Counted from the stretch's first letter, positions 8,644 through 18,254 are shown. The stretch: 64,000 nucleotides of DNA from Epidermidibacterium keratini (GCF_009834025.1 NZ_CP047156.1:3680067-3744066); one strand, 5' to 3'. Program-made: numbers and translations. The notes: generated by a model from the sequence alone, not told the origin.

Positions 8644-10827
8644 ATGCCGATCGTGCTGCAGGTTGCGCTTATCGCATTGGTGCTGGTGCTCATTGGCTGC
8701 GTCGTCTACTTCGGACGGCGCCTCACCTCGACGCCGGACTCGCAGGCCACCCGAGCTCGCCTTACCGGCGGCGGCGCGCAGCGCCTCGACCCAGCCGTGG
8801 GCGCGCCCGCGACCGCGACGGGCGCCGCTTCACCAGCCACCGGATGGGGACCCGGTCACCCGACGTCCCCAGCAGACTCACCGAGTGCCTCCTGGCCGCG
8901 TGATGAGTCACCCGGACACAGGCAGTCCGATGACCCCGCCGGCCCCCGCGTCGGGCTATCCGGCGACCCGCGTGCCGACGCGTCGGCGAACCCATCCGAA
9001 GACACCAACCCACGCGACAACACCAACCCACCCGATAACGCCAAGCGAGGCGAAGACGCCGTGCCGGCCGCGGATATCTCCGAGGCCGACCGGGAGGACA
9101 TTCTCGCCGAGGGCCGCGCCGCTGGCCTGGAGGAGGGCCACGCGGCCGGCTACGCCCAGGGCCGACGGGCCGGTCGCAACGAGGCCAAGGCCGCTGCGCT
9201 GGTCGAAGCACGACTGACCGCCAAGCGTCAGGTCAGTGCCGAGTTCGACTCGGCGACCCGCGACAAGATCCGCACGGAGCTCGCCGATGAGGTGCGGGCA
9301 CAGGTCCGCGACGAGCTCGATGCCGAGATCGAGGCCGCCCGCGCCGAGGCGATGGCCGATGCCAAGGCCACCCGCGATGCCGCCATGCGGATGCGCGTCC
9401 AAATCGCCGCCGAGGTCGCGTCATCGCGCCGGCAAGCCGAGCTGGACGTGAGCGCGCTGCTGCTGGAGAGCCGCAAGGACGCCGAACGCGAGCACGACCG
9501 GATCGTGCAGCGAGCCAGGGCACTCCAGGACGACACCGAGCGCCGCGAGAGCCGGCTCGCCGAGCGCGAGCAACGCCTCGATGCCGAGCTCGACCGCATC
9601 GAGGCGCGCAGCCGCGACCTCGAAGACGCCGAGTCGGCGGCAAAGGACCGCGATGCCGAGCTCGACGCCCGCGAGCGGTCGATCACCGGCGAGCTCGAAC
9701 GAATCGCCACCCTCACCGCCGATGACGCCAAGGCAGAGCTGCTTGCCGCGCAGGAGTCCACAATCCGCCGCGAGAGCGCGCTGATGGCCCGCCAGATCGA
9801 GCAGACCGCGACCGCCGAAGCCACGACGAAGGCGAAGGCCATCGTCGCCGACGCGATCGCGCGGGTGGCCAGTGAGCAGACCGCGGAAAGCGTGGTCGCG
9901 GTGATGCACCTGCCCAGCGATGACATGAAGGGCCGCATCATCGGCCGCGAAGGCCGCAACATCCGAGCCTTCGAGACGATCACCGGCGTCAACCTGATCA
10001 TCGACGACACGCCCGAGGCCGTGCTGCTGTCGTGCTTTGACCCAGTACGCCGCGAGATCGGCCGGCTCACCCTGTCGCGGCTCGTCGAAGACGGTCGCAT
10101 TCATCCGCACCGCATCGAGGAGGCCTACGAGCGTAGCGTCGGCGAGGTCGATGAGATCTGCCAGCGTGCGGCTGAGGACGCGCTCGTCGAGGTCGGCATC
10201 GACAACCTCCACCCGGAGCTGATGAAGCTGCTCGGGCGACTGCGCTTCCGGACGTCGTACGGACAAAACGTGCTGCTGCACCTGATCGAGACCGCCCACA
10301 TCGCCGCGGCCATGGCCGCCGAGCTCGGCGTGCCTGTCGAGTCGGTCAAGCGCGGCGCCTTCCTGCACGACATCGGCAAGGCGGTCACCCACGAGATGGA
10401 AGGCTCGCACGCGCTGATCGGCGGCGAGCTGGCGCGCAAGTACGGCGAGAGCGAAGAGGTCGCGCACGCGATCGAAGCGCACCACAACGAGGTCATGCCG
10501 CAGACCATCGAGGCGGTGCTGACCCAGGCCTCGGACTCCTGCTCCGGTGGGCGGCCAGGTGCCCGCCGCGAGAGCGTCGAGGCCTACGCGCAGCGTTTGG
10601 AGCGCATCGAGGAGATCGCCGGTGCCAAGGACGGTGTGGAGAAGGTCTTTGCCATGCAGGCCGGCCGCGAGGTGCGCGTCATGGTCAAGCCGGACGAGAT
10701 CGACGATGCCGCGTCCGCCGTACTCGCCAGGGAGGTCGCCGCGCAGATCGAGGACGAGCTGACCTACCCAGGCCAGATCCGCGTCACGGTCGTTCGCGAG
10801 TCACGCGCCACCGAGATCGCCCGCTAA
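8644..10827 (+). CDS. rny: Ribonuclease Y
   Basis: Membrane-anchored endoribonuclease that initiates mRNA decay. The 727-residue product is about 200 longer than B. subtilis RNase Y. Order: N-terminal transmembrane helix (residues about 3-25), an acidic Pro/Asp/Asn-rich linker (about 50-145), a long charged coiled coil (about 150-410), a KH domain with GRIIGREGRNIRAFE near 430, and an HD phosphohydrolase domain with AFLHDIGKA near 573 and AIEAHHNEV. The C-terminal GRPGARRESVEAYAQRL block is diagnostic. ATG 8644 has AGGAAACGGAGG just upstream; an upstream in-frame ATG (8593) would add residues before the membrane helix. The extra length is mainly the linker and longer coiled coil. Confidence 0.95.
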   Translation: MPIVLQVALIALVLVLIGCVVYFGRRLTSTPDSQATRARLTGGGAQRLDPAVGAPATATGAASPATGWGPGHPTSPADSPSASWPRDESPGHRQSDDPAGPRVGLSGDPRADASANPSEDTNPRDNTNPPDNAKRGEDAVPAADISEADREDILAEGRAAGLEEGHAAGYAQGRRAGRNEAKAAALVEARLTAKRQVSAEFDSATRDKIRTELADEVRAQVRDELDAEIEAARAEAMADAKATRDAAMRMRVQIAAEVASSRRQAELDVSALLLESRKDAEREHDRIVQRARALQDDTERRESRLAEREQRLDAELDRIEARSRDLEDAESAAKDRDAELDARERSITGELERIATLTADDAKAELLAAQESTIRRESALMARQIEQTATAEATTKAKAIVADAIARVASEQTAESVVAVMHLPSDDMKGRIIGREGRNIRAFETITGVNLIIDDTPEAVLLSCFDPVRREIGRLTLSRLVEDGRIHPHRIEEAYERSVGEVDEICQRAAEDALVEVGIDNLHPELMKLLGRLRFRTSYGQNVLLHLIETAHIAAAMAAELGVPVESVKRGAFLHDIGKAVTHEMEGSHALIGGELARKYGESEEVAHAIEAHHNEVMPQTIEAVLTQASDSCSGGRPGARRESVEAYAQRLERIEEIAGAKDGVEKVFAMQAGREVRVMVKPDEIDDAASAVLAREVAAQIEDELTYPGQIRVTVVRESRATEIAR

Positions 10828-10885
10828 CTGTGTCGGCCAGGACGGTGTTGGCAGCGACAGGGCTCGGTCACCCTGCCGGCAAGTC

Positions 10886-11680
10886 TCACCGTTCGCCCAA
10901 AAAGTCGAACACTGCATTCGCGAATCCCGTGGGGTCCTCGACATTCGAGAGGTGAGTGACAGGCATGCGCACCCGCTCGGCGGCCGGAATCGAGTCGGCG
11001 ATGAGCGTTCCGTGCTCAGGCAGGCAGACGGTGTCGTGCTCCCCGATGATGACGAGTGTTTCGGCCCGGATAAGAGGAAGGGTGCGGCGCAGGTCGGCGT
11101 CTCGCACGGCTGCCAGGCATCCGGCGAGCCCCGTGACCCGCATGCCCAGGATGTCGTCGCGGAACGGTCCCACAAGCGCTTCGTCCGCTCGGAGCTGATC
11201 GGGGAACCAGTTGCACAGGAACCCGGCAGCGATCTCCGTGAGATCCGGTGCGTTGAGCACGTCAATGATCTTTGCGTCCCACTGCGGTGCCGGCCCGAGG
11301 TAGGCGGAGGTGTTGGCAAGGACGAGCTTGTCGATACGGTCCGGCTCGTGGATGCCGAGCCACTGGCCGATGAAACCGCCAAGCGAGAGCCCGCAGAAGT
11401 GCGCGGTGTCGATGTCCAGTGCGTCCATCAGCTCGACGACGTCTCGACCCAGCCGCTCGATCGAGTATGCGCCCCCGGGAGCATCGGACTCTCCGTGACC
11501 GCGGGTGTCGTATCGGAGGACGCGGAAGTGACCTGCGAAGTCCGTGATGTTGCGATCCCACATGTCCAAGGTGGTCGCGATGGAGTTGGACAGCATCAGC
11601 ACCGGGGCATCGTCGGGGCCGTCCAGGCGATAGCGCGTTCGGGTGCCGTCTCCAAGTGTGACGGTTGATGTGGTTCCCAT
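10886..11680 (-). CDS. Alpha/beta hydrolase, 3-oxoadipate enol-lactonase-like
   Basis: 264-residue alpha/beta hydrolase with the nucleophile elbow GLSLGG, oxyanion-side GHGESD, GEHDTV around the catalytic Asp, and the C-terminal HLSNVEDP whose His completes the triad. This combination is typical of PcaD, which hydrolyses 3-oxoadipate enol-lactone in the beta-ketoadipate pathway. No other pca genes are in the window, so another ester or lactone substrate is possible. ATG 11680 has AAAGGA 6 nt upstream; the frame is open to 11746 but that part overlaps the operator. A near-palindromic site upstream suggests control by a MerR-family activator. It sits with the binding-protein gene as a two-gene insertion between rny and miaB. 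Confidence 0.85.
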   Translation of the reverse strand: MGTTSTVTLGDGTRTRYRLDGPDDAPVLMLSNSIATTLDMWDRNITDFAGHFRVLRYDTRGHGESDAPGGAYSIERLGRDVVELMDALDIDTAHFCGLSLGGFIGQWLGIHEPDRIDKLVLANTSAYLGPAPQWDAKIIDVLNAPDLTEIAAGFLCNWFPDQLRADEALVGPFRDDILGMRVTGLAGCLAAVRDADLRRTLPLIRAETLVIIGEHDTVCLPEHGTLIADSIPAAERVRMPVTHLSNVEDPTGFANAVFDFLGER

Positions 11681-11721
11681 GGTTCGTCCTTTCAGCCGCG
11701 AACGTGACTGAGCCACCGTAA

Positions 11722-11743
11722 AAGCTGACATTGATGTGAGCTT
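11722..11743 (-). promoter_or_regulatory. Palindromic MerR-type operator/promoter for the PcaD-like gene
   Basis: A 22-bp near-palindrome of the form AAGCT-N-ACAT-NN-ATGT-N-AGCTT. On the minus strand TTGAAG precedes it and TTACGG follows, with a 19-bp spacer. Overlong 19-20-bp spacers with a dyad inside are the hallmark of MerR-family activated promoters. It ends about 42 bp before the start codon. No MerR gene is in the window. Confidence 0.55.
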
Positions 11744-11793
11744 CAAGGTGGAGGACGACCCTGGTCAACTAGCCGGGCGGGCAGTCGTCTTAA

Positions 11794-12669
11794 CTATCCG
11801 GTCGGGCAGTCGTCCGGGCGCGGCGCGACCGGCGCGGTGATCCCATCGGCGCCCAGCGTCGACTCGAACGCCTCGGCCCACTGGCCATCGGAGTACGCCG
11901 CAAGCAACGCGTCGGTCAAGAACTGGCACATCGCGACGTCGCCGAGCGGGTAGCCGATGCCGTATCGCTGCGTGGTGAACGGCTCGCCGACGATATGTAC
12001 GTCGTCGGGGTACTCCGAGGCGAAGCCCTGCAGGATCGCCCCGTCGGTGGAGACCGCGTCGAGATCGCCGCTCAGCAGCGCATCAACACACAGCGAATAC
12101 GAGTTGTACGCCGTGGTGATCGCGCCGTACTTGTCGACGAGGTCGTTGGCGCTCTCGGAGCCGGCCACCTGGCACACGGACTTGCCGGCGAGATCCTCTG
12201 GCGCAGCAATGCTGGTGTCGTCCGAGCGCGTCATGATCTGCTGACCGGTCAGGAAGTAGGGCCCGGCCATGCCGACCTGCGCCATCCGCTCGTCGGTCAT
12301 CGAGAACGTGGCGATGACGAGGTCGACCTGTCCGCTGGTCAGCATCGACATCCGGTTGCCGGAGGAGACCGCCACCCACTGGATGTCGGTGGGGGTGATG
12401 TCCATGGCGGCGGCGATGATCTTCGCGATCTCGATGTCGAAGCCCTTGGGCGTGGAAGCATCGGAGGGCTGATACCCCAAGCCGGGCAGGTCGGTCTTCA
12501 CGCCGATCCGGATCGTGCCGGACTGAGCGAGTGCGGCGACGCTCGTGCCGTCCTCGAACTTCGGCGGTGGCGCGGTCGTGGTCTCGGACTCGTCGCCGCC
12601 GGGTGAGGCGCACGCCGTCAAGATCAGTGCGAGCACGGCGCACAGCGCCGCTCTCAGCCCCCGCCTCAT
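11794..12669 (-). CDS. ABC transporter substrate-binding lipoprotein, glutamate (GluB) type
   Basis: 291-residue type 2 periplasmic-binding-fold lipoprotein. A signal peptide ends in LTAC, and the mature part contains [52 protein letters not shown] and [12 protein letters not shown], close to GluB of the glutamate importer GluABCD. In corynebacteria gluABCD lies near recX, so the location fits, but here the ATPase and permease genes are missing on both sides, making this an orphan. ATG 12669 has GGGAGAG upstream. The gene starts about 150 bp from the divergent miaB. It may serve a permease encoded elsewhere or act as a sensor. Confidence 0.88.
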   Translation of the reverse strand: MRRGLRAALCAVLALILTACASPGGDESETTTAPPPKFEDGTSVAALAQSGTIRIGVKTDLPGLGYQPSDASTPKGFDIEIAKIIAAAMDITPTDIQWVAVSSGNRMSMLTSGQVDLVIATFSMTDERMAQVGMAGPYFLTGQQIMTRSDDTSIAAPEDLAGKSVCQVAGSESANDLVDKYGAITTAYNSYSLCVDALLSGDLDAVSTDGAILQGFASEYPDDVHIVGEPFTTQRYGIGYPLGDVAMCQFLTDALLAAYSDGQWAEAFESTLGADGITAPVAPRPDDCPTG

Positions 12670-12806
12670 CGACACTCTCCCGATCCTGGTGGTCCTGCTC
12701 GCTGGCCATGGTAGCCGCCGCACCGGTGTGTCCTGCGCATCATCGGCGTGTTCAGCCGGCGCGGCGCTCGGTGTGCCCACACCGCGCCCGAGCCTCACTA
12801 GCGCCG

Positions 12807-12812
12807 TACCCT
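12807..12812 (+). promoter_or_regulatory. Candidate -10 element of miaB
   Basis: TACCCT ends 9 nt before the miaB ATG, fitting the TANNNT -10 of actinobacterial promoters. Transcription would begin within a few bases of the start codon, implying a very short leader; AGAAGGG lies in between. Confidence 0.4.
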
Positions 12813-12821
12813 AGAAGGGCT

Positions 12822-14315
12822 ATGAGCACACAATCCACCGCCGATGCGCCCCCGGCCGCCCGGACCTACCAGATCCGCACCTACGGCTGCCAGATGAACG
12901 CCCACGACTCCGAGCGCCTGGCCGGCGTACTTGAGGCCGATGGCTACCGTCCGGCGCCGGAAGGCGCCGACGCCGACGTCGTCGTGTTCAACACGTGCGC
13001 GGTACGCGAGAACGCCGACAACAAGCTCTACGGCAACCTCAGCCACCTCGCGCCGGCGAAGCGGGCCAACCCGAACCTGCAGATCGCGGTCGGTGGCTGC
13101 CTGGCACAGAAGGACCGCGCTGGGATCGTCGAGCGGGCGCCGTACGTCGATGTCGTCTTCGGCACCCACAACGTGGGGTCGCTGCCGGCGCTGCTGCGCC
13201 GCGCCCGCCACAACCAGCGTGCCGAGGTCGAGATCCTCGAGTCGCTCGATCAGTTTCCGTCGACGTTGCCGGCCAAGCGCGAGTCGGCGTACGCCGGCTG
13301 GGTGTCGATCTCGGTGGGGTGCAACAACACGTGCACGTTTTGCATCGTGCCGTCGCTGCGCGGCCGTGAGCGCGACCGTCGCCCCGGCGAGGTGCTCGCC
13401 GAGGTGCAGGCGCTCGTCGACGAAGGGGCCCTCGAGGTCACGCTGCTCGGGCAGAACGTCAACTCCTACGGCGTCGAGTTCGGCGACCGTGGCGCGTTTG
13501 CCAAGCTGCTGCGCGCGTGCGGGCAGATCGACGGGCTGGAGCGGGTGCGCTTCACCTCGCCGCATCCGCGCGACTTCACCGACGACGTGATCGAGGCGAT
13601 GGCCAGTACGCCGAACGTCTGCCCGCAGCTGCACATGCCGCTGCAGTCCGGCTCCGCCGCGGTGCTGAAGGCGATGCGCCGCTCCTACCGGCCCGACCGG
13701 TTCCTCGGCATCCTGGCCAAGGTCCGCGAGGCGATGCCGCACGCGGCGATCACCACCGACATCATCGTGGGCTTCCCCGGCGAGAGCGACGACGACTTCG
13801 AGCAGACGCTGCAGGTGGTGCGCGAGGCGCAGTTCGCCAGCGCCTTCACCTTCCAGTACTCACCGCGCCCGGGTACGCCGGCAGCAAGCCTGCCCGACCA
13901 GCTGCCCAAGGCGGTCGTGCAAGAGCGCTACGAACGGCTGGTAGCGCTGCAAAACGAGATCAGCTGGCAGCAAAACCGCCGGCTGGTCGGCAGCGAGGTC
14001 GAGCTGCTCGTCGCGGCGGGCGAGGGCCGCAAGGACGAGACGACGGCGCGGATGAGCGGGCGCGCCCGAGATGGCCGCCTCGTGCACTTCACCCCGACGG
14101 GTCCCGCGATCGACGGCGAGATTCGGCCCGGCGATGTCATCACGACCACGATCAGCTACGCCGCGCCGCACCATCTCAACGCGGACGGCGACGTGCACAG
14201 CCACCGGCGTACTCGCGCCGGCGACGTTCATCAGGCGCGCACGGCCGACCCTGAGCCGGCCGGCTCCGGCGTACTGCTGGGCATGCCGACGGTACGCCGC
14301 GCTGCTACGAGCTGA
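12822..14315 (+). CDS. miaB: tRNA-2-methylthio-N6-dimethylallyladenosine synthase MiaB
   Basis: Radical-SAM methylthiotransferase that adds the 2-methylthio group to i6A37 in tRNA, acting after MiaA (encoded at 16.4 kb). 497 residues. The N-terminal UPF0004 domain supplies three cluster cysteines (YGCQMN Cys23, [11 protein letters not shown]). The radical-SAM CxxxCxxC is Cys167/171/174 in CNNTCTFC, followed by RGRERDR. A TRAM domain ends near residue 455, followed by a short Ala/Pro-rich tail. ATG 12822 is chosen because the family begins there. Its last 11 bp overlap the convergent DUF349 gene. Confidence 0.97.
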   Translation: MSTQSTADAPPAARTYQIRTYGCQMNAHDSERLAGVLEADGYRPAPEGADADVVVFNTCAVRENADNKLYGNLSHLAPAKRANPNLQIAVGGCLAQKDRAGIVERAPYVDVVFGTHNVGSLPALLRRARHNQRAEVEILESLDQFPSTLPAKRESAYAGWVSISVGCNNTCTFCIVPSLRGRERDRRPGEVLAEVQALVDEGALEVTLLGQNVNSYGVEFGDRGAFAKLLRACGQIDGLERVRFTSPHPRDFTDDVIEAMASTPNVCPQLHMPLQSGSAAVLKAMRRSYRPDRFLGILAKVREAMPHAAITTDIIVGFPGESDDDFEQTLQVVREAQFASAFTFQYSPRPGTPAASLPDQLPKAVVQERYERLVALQNEISWQQNRRLVGSEVELLVAAGEGRKDETTARMSGRARDGRLVHFTPTGPAIDGEIRPGDVITTTISYAAPHHLNADGDVHSHRRTRAGDVHQARTADPEPAGSGVLLGMPTVRRAATS

Positions 14316-15516
14316 CCGACTTCTCGGCCTCGGCTAGCCACTGCTGCTTGGCCTCAAGGTTGGCGCGGGCATCGGCGATCCGCTTTGCATCGCCTGAGGC
14401 CTCGGCCTTCTCGAGTTGCGTCTGTGCCTTCTCGACGTTTTCGCGCATGCTGAGCAGCAGCGGGTTGGACTGCGCCGCCGACCGCTTCCACTGCGCGTCC
14501 TCGGCGTCGCGTACCCGGCGTTCGAGGCCGCGCAGCTTGTCTTCGAGCGGGCGCATCGCATCACGCGGCACGTGCCCGATCGCTTCCCATTTGCCCTGCA
14601 GATCGCGCAGCTGCTCCTTGGCGCGGTCCAGGTCGGCCGCCGGGTCGATCGAGGAGTAGTCCGCGAGCAGCTTCTCCTTGGCCTTCTGGTTTTCGACCTG
14701 CTCAGCGTCGCGCACGTCAAGGACGGCCGAGCGTGCGGCGAAGAACGTGTCCTGCGCCGTACGGAACTCGTTCCACAGCTTGTCCTCGGCATCGCGCGGC
14801 GCCCGACCGGCGGCCTTCCAGTCCGCCATCAGCGCCTTCATCCGCGCCGCGGTTGGGGCCCAGTCGGTCGAGCTCGCGAGCGACTGCGCCTCGGCGACGA
14901 TGCCCTGCTTGGTCTCCTTAGCCGACTCGCGCTGTCGGTCCAGTGCCGCAAAGTGAGCGCCGCGCGCCTTGGCGAACGAGTCGCGGGCCGCGCTGAAGCG
15001 CTTCCACAGCACGTCGTCGGTCTTGCGGTCGACGCCCTTGATCGCCTTCCACTCGTCGATGATCGTCCGCAGCCGGTCGCCGGTTGCCTTCCACTGCGTC
15101 GAGCTGGCGAGCGTCTCGGCCTCGTTGACCAGCCGCTCCTTGGCGGCTACGGCATCGGCACGCGCCTGCACCTTCGCCGCCTGCGCCTCCTGCTTGCGCA
15201 GCGCGGTCTTCTCCAGGACGACCCCGAGACGGGCATCGAGGCCCGCAAGGTCACCGATCGCGTGTGCCTCACCGAGAGACGCGCGCAGGTGCTCGGCGTT
15301 CGTGGCCATCGACTTCGCGTCGCTGCTGGGTGCCTTCAGCCGGTTCTCCAGCAGGCTTACCTCGGTCTCGAGATCGTCGAACCGACGGACGAAATGAGCG
15401 AGGCCTTCCTCGGCGGTGCCGGCCTGCCAGGACCCGATCACCCGCTCGGAGTCGCCCGAGCGCACGTACACGGTGCCGTCGTCATCGACGCGGCCCCATT
15501 CGTTGCTCGCTGCCAT
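14305..15516 (-). CDS. DUF349 repeat protein
   Basis: 403-residue, highly charged, mostly helical protein made of repeated DUF349 units: each has W-K followed by an aromatic/basic pattern, for example [20 protein letters not shown], then [20 protein letters not shown], then [17 protein letters not shown]. Equivalent genes lie next to miaB in mycobacteria (Rv2731). Extended coiled-coil structure is expected. A strong GGAGG precedes the ATG at 15516. The molecular function is not established. Its stop overlaps the miaB stop by 11 bp. Confidence 0.92.
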   Translation of the reverse strand: MAASNEWGRVDDDGTVYVRSGDSERVIGSWQAGTAEEGLAHFVRRFDDLETEVSLLENRLKAPSSDAKSMATNAEHLRASLGEAHAIGDLAGLDARLGVVLEKTALRKQEAQAAKVQARADAVAAKERLVNEAETLASSTQWKATGDRLRTIIDEWKAIKGVDRKTDDVLWKRFSAARDSFAKARGAHFAALDRQRESAKETKQGIVAEAQSLASSTDWAPTAARMKALMADWKAAGRAPRDAEDKLWNEFRTAQDTFFAARSAVLDVRDAEQVENQKAKEKLLADYSSIDPAADLDRAKEQLRDLQGKWEAIGHVPRDAMRPLEDKLRGLERRVRDAEDAQWKRSAAQSNPLLLSMRENVEKAQTQLEKAEASGDAKRIADARANLEAKQQWLAEAEKSVSS

Positions 15517-15608
15517 GGGTAAACCTCCGGACCTGCACCAGCACGTTCAACGCATTTTCACAGAAGTTACCCGAGTCACTGGGGGTGGGGCGTCGGCGCA
15601 CTCGATCC

Positions 15609-15659
15609 GCGGTGGGTTATGGAGGTTTGCACGGTCGATAGACCTCGACAATCCACCGC
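15609..15659. repeat. 51-nt GCGGTG/CACCGC hairpin element (copy F)
   Basis: Begins GCGGTGGGTT and ends AATCCACCGC, exactly 51 nt. The arms pair with G-T wobbles, a 3x3 internal loop and an inner GAGGTTT/AGACCTC stem. It lies between the divergent DUF349 gene and the gene at 15695, the only copy of this family not at a gene 3' end. Confidence 0.7.
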
Positions 15660-15694
15660 AGAATCGGATCGGCGTACGCCGTAGCCTTGCTCGC

Positions 15695-16357
15695 GTGAGT
15701 GCACCGCCCATCGACCGTCTTGCCGTGATCCCGTCGGCTCCGCTGCTGTTGCCGGGAGCGACCGGCCGCGACGTCCCCGACGAGGTCGCGAGGCTGCGCG
15801 ACCAGGTCACGACGGCGGTGCGGTGGCTCGCCGAGGGCGCCCAGCCACTCACCGTCGTTATCGCCGGCGAGCCGCGGCGCTGGGAGCCCGCGGTGCTCAG
15901 CGCCCGCGAGCTCGGGATCGCGTGGACCGGACGGTTCGGTACGCCGGCGGCCGAGGCGAAGCCCCGCGCGGACTATCCGACCGCGCTGCTCGTTGCGGCG
16001 GCGTACACCGATGGCCTGCAGGTGGTCTGCGGGCTGAGTACGCCGGGGGAGACGGTCGCGCTCGAGTCGAGCAGCGTTCTGGTGGTCGGGGGAGGCTCCG
16101 CGCGCCGTGGCGAGGGCGCGCCGGGACACATCGACCCCCGCGCGGTGCCGCACGATGACGAGACCGCGCGCCTGCTCAGCGCCGGGGACGGCGGTGGCTT
16201 CGCTGCCCGCGACCTCACGGTCGCCGCCGAGCTGCTCGATGACCTCAGCGCGCCCATGGCCGCGCTGGGTGGGCAGGGCGCGCCGCGGACCGCGCAGCTG
16301 GACTACTACGCCGCGCCGTACGGCGTGGGCTACTTGATCGCGCGGTGGCAGTGGTGA
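15695..16357 (+). CDS. Conserved Ala-rich protein upstream of miaA (Rv2728c-like)
   Basis: 220-residue protein equivalent by position and composition to mycobacterial Rv2728c, sometimes described as related to class III extradiol dioxygenase subunit B folds. It contains LAVIPSAPLLLPGATG at the start, a TVVIAGEPRRWEPAVLSARELGI segment and the C-terminal LDYYAAPYGVGYLIARW. The metal ligands of a true LigB enzyme are not obvious, so catalysis should not be assumed. GTG 15695 is the first plausible start. The stop overlaps the miaA GTG (GTGA), indicating translational coupling. Confidence 0.82.
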   Translation: MSAPPIDRLAVIPSAPLLLPGATGRDVPDEVARLRDQVTTAVRWLAEGAQPLTVVIAGEPRRWEPAVLSARELGIAWTGRFGTPAAEAKPRADYPTALLVAAAYTDGLQVVCGLSTPGETVALESSSVLVVGGGSARRGEGAPGHIDPRAVPHDDETARLLSAGDGGGFAARDLTVAAELLDDLSAPMAALGGQGAPRTAQLDYYAAPYGVGYLIARWQW

Positions 16358-17292
16358 GCGATGGGCAGGGCGGGCCGGAGGTCGCCGTCATTGCCGGTCC
16401 TACCGCGGCCGGCAAGACCGCAGCCGCGTTGGATCTCGTCGAGCGCCTCGGTGGCCCGGAGTACGCCGAGATCCTGAACGCCGACTCCATGCAGGTGTAC
16501 GCCGGGATGGACATCGGCACCGGCAAGATCACGCCCGACCAGATGCGCGGGATCACCCACCACCTGTTTGACCTGTGGCCGGTAACCCATGACGCGACGG
16601 TCGCGGAGTACCAGGCAGTCGCCCGAGACTGCATCGCGGACGTGCGATCGCGAGGCAAGCTGCCGATCCTCGTGGGTGGCTCGGGGCTCTACATCACCGC
16701 TGTCATTGACGATCTGCGCTTCCCGGGCACCGACCCGGCCGTGCGGGCGCGGCTCGAGAGTGAGCTCGCCGAGCGGGGTGCCGCGGCGCTGCACGAGCGG
16801 CTCGCTGATACCGACCCGCAGGCCGCGAGCCGGATCCTGCCGAGCAACGGACGGCGGCTGGTGCGCGCGCTGGAGGTCATTGAGCTGACCGGGGAGCCGT
16901 TCAGCGCGCAGCTGCCGCAGCTGGCAGGGGACCGCCCCGTCTATCGCTCCGCGCAGGTTGCCCTGGACTGGCCCGCGCCGCTGCTGGCCGAACGGATCGC
17001 GGCTCGCGTCCAGCAGATGTGGCGCGACGGGCTTGTCGACGAGGTCGCGCAGCTACGCGAGCAGGGCATCGAGCAAGGCCGCACCGCCAGCCGCGCGCTC
17101 GGCTACGCGCAGGTGCTCGCCTTCCTGCGGGGGGAGATCAGCGAGGACGATGCACGCGAGCAGACGACCGCGGCGACCCGCCGGTTTGCCCGGCGCCAGC
17201 GGTCCTGGCTGCGGCGCGACCCGCGCATCAGCTGGTTCGACGTGGCGAGCGGGGTGCCGGTCGATGAGCTCGCACATACCATTACCGCGTGA
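16354..17292 (+). CDS. miaA: tRNA dimethylallyltransferase MiaA
   Basis: Transfers the dimethylallyl group from DMAPP to A37 of tRNAs reading UNN codons; its product is the substrate of MiaB. 312 residues with P-loop AGPTAAGKT at about 14-22, NADSMQVYAGMDIGTGK, HHLFDLWPV, GGSGLYI and the C-terminal TRRFARRQRSWLRRD. GTG 16354 overlaps the stop of the upstream gene; in-frame GTGs at 16345 and 16351 would add two or three residues. dapF overlaps its end by 4 bp, so the three genes read as one operon. Confidence 0.97.
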   Translation: MSDGQGGPEVAVIAGPTAAGKTAAALDLVERLGGPEYAEILNADSMQVYAGMDIGTGKITPDQMRGITHHLFDLWPVTHDATVAEYQAVARDCIADVRSRGKLPILVGGSGLYITAVIDDLRFPGTDPAVRARLESELAERGAAALHERLADTDPQAASRILPSNGRRLVRALEVIELTGEPFSAQLPQLAGDRPVYRSAQVALDWPAPLLAERIAARVQQMWRDGLVDEVAQLREQGIEQGRTASRALGYAQVLAFLRGEISEDDAREQTTAATRRFARRQRSWLRRDPRISWFDVASGVPVDELAHTITA

Positions 17293-18125
17293 GGACGATC
17301 GCGTTTGCCAAAGGGCACGGCACGGAGAACGACTTTGTCCTCCTTCCCGACCCGGACGGCCTGCTCGAGCTCGACGTACGGATGGTCGCCGAGCTCTGCC
17401 ACCGCCATCGCGGGATCGGCGCGGACGGCGTACTGCGCGTCGTACGCTCCACGCACTTTGACGGCGCACCGGCCGATGCCGAGTGGTTCATGGACTACCG
17501 CAACGCCGACGGCTCGATCGTCGAGATGTGCGGCAACGGCGTGCGCGTCTTCGCGCGGTTCCTGCGTGAGGAAGGGCTCGTGGACGGACGACATGTGCCG
17601 ATCGGCACTCGCGCCGGCACCAAGCTCGCCACGTTCGAGGACGACGGCACGATCACCGTCGACATGGGACCGCCGCAGCTGCTCGGCATCTCCCACACCA
17701 CGGTCGGTGAGACCCCGGTGATGGGGACCGCGATCTCGATGGGCAACCCGCACCTTGCCTGCGACCTGGCCGGGACCGGGCTCAGCGTGGCGGGGCTGTC
17801 GCTGCTTGAGGAGCCGGAGTACGACGCCGACTTCTTCCCCGAGGGCGTCAACCAGGAGTTCTATACCGACAGCGAGCCGCTGCCCGGGTACGACGCCCAC
17901 GTGCACATGCGGGTGCACGAGCGCGGCGTGGGGGAGACGCGCTCCTGCGGCACCGGCATCTGTGCGGTCGCCGTGGCGGCACTGCGGCGCAGCGAACGAG
18001 ACTCCGGCGCGGTGGTCGTCGACGTACCCGGCGGCCGGCTGCACGTCGACGTCTCACCCGAGCGGGTGCTGCTGCGCGGGCCGGCAGTAGTAGTCGCCCG
18101 CGGCACCTGGAACGACCCGCGCTAG
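17289..18125 (+). CDS. dapF: Diaminopimelate epimerase
   Basis: Interconverts LL- and meso-diaminopimelate for lysine and peptidoglycan synthesis. 278 residues with the two catalytic cysteines in EMCGNGVRVFAR (Cys81) and RSCGTGICAVA (Cys220), plus KGHGTENDF at the N-terminus and GIGADGVL. GTG 17289 overlaps the miaA stop (GTGA). A 51-nt hairpin element follows the stop, probably ending the miaA-dapF transcript. Confidence 0.97.
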   Translation: MRTIAFAKGHGTENDFVLLPDPDGLLELDVRMVAELCHRHRGIGADGVLRVVRSTHFDGAPADAEWFMDYRNADGSIVEMCGNGVRVFARFLREEGLVDGRHVPIGTRAGTKLATFEDDGTITVDMGPPQLLGISHTTVGETPVMGTAISMGNPHLACDLAGTGLSVAGLSLLEEPEYDADFFPEGVNQEFYTDSEPLPGYDAHVHMRVHERGVGETRSCGTGICAVAVAALRRSERDSGAVVVDVPGGRLHVDVSPERVLLRGPAVVVARGTWNDPR

Positions 18126-18173
18126 TTTCGCCCGCTCCCAGCTCACTCGAGCGGTCTCTCGCCGTACCCACGC

Positions 18174-18203
18174 GCGGTGGGTTACGCCCCGATAACACCA
18201 CTC
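18174..18203 (+). repeat. Extra GCGGTGG half-copy 30 nt upstream of element A
   Basis: GCGGTGGGTTACGCCCCGAT begins at 18174, exactly 30 nt before element A, and is very similar to the left arm of element D. It has no matching right arm at the 51-nt position. A local ACCCAC/GTGGGT hairpin overlaps it. Confidence 0.6.
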
Positions 18204-18254
18204 GCGGTGCCTTTCACCCCGCTAATCGGCCAAAAGCGGGGCAAAAGGCACCGC
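18204..18254. repeat. 51-nt GCGGTG/CACCGC hairpin element (copy A)
   Basis: Arms 18204-18223 and 18235-18254 pair over 20 bp with two adjacent mismatches; the loop is 11 nt. It begins GCGGTG and ends CACCGC, exactly 51 nt, and is followed by ACGTCG as in copy B. It sits between the dapF stop and the hflX start and may end dapF transcription. Confidence 0.8.

Noticed and set aside
8480-9217. Frame opening at ATG 8480 in the rny leader
   Set aside because: Mostly overlaps rny out of frame; no ribosome site and no family similarity.
10828-10885. Terminator between rny and the PcaD-like gene
   Set aside because: Only a 5-bp CAGGG/CCCTG stem is visible; too weak to annotate.
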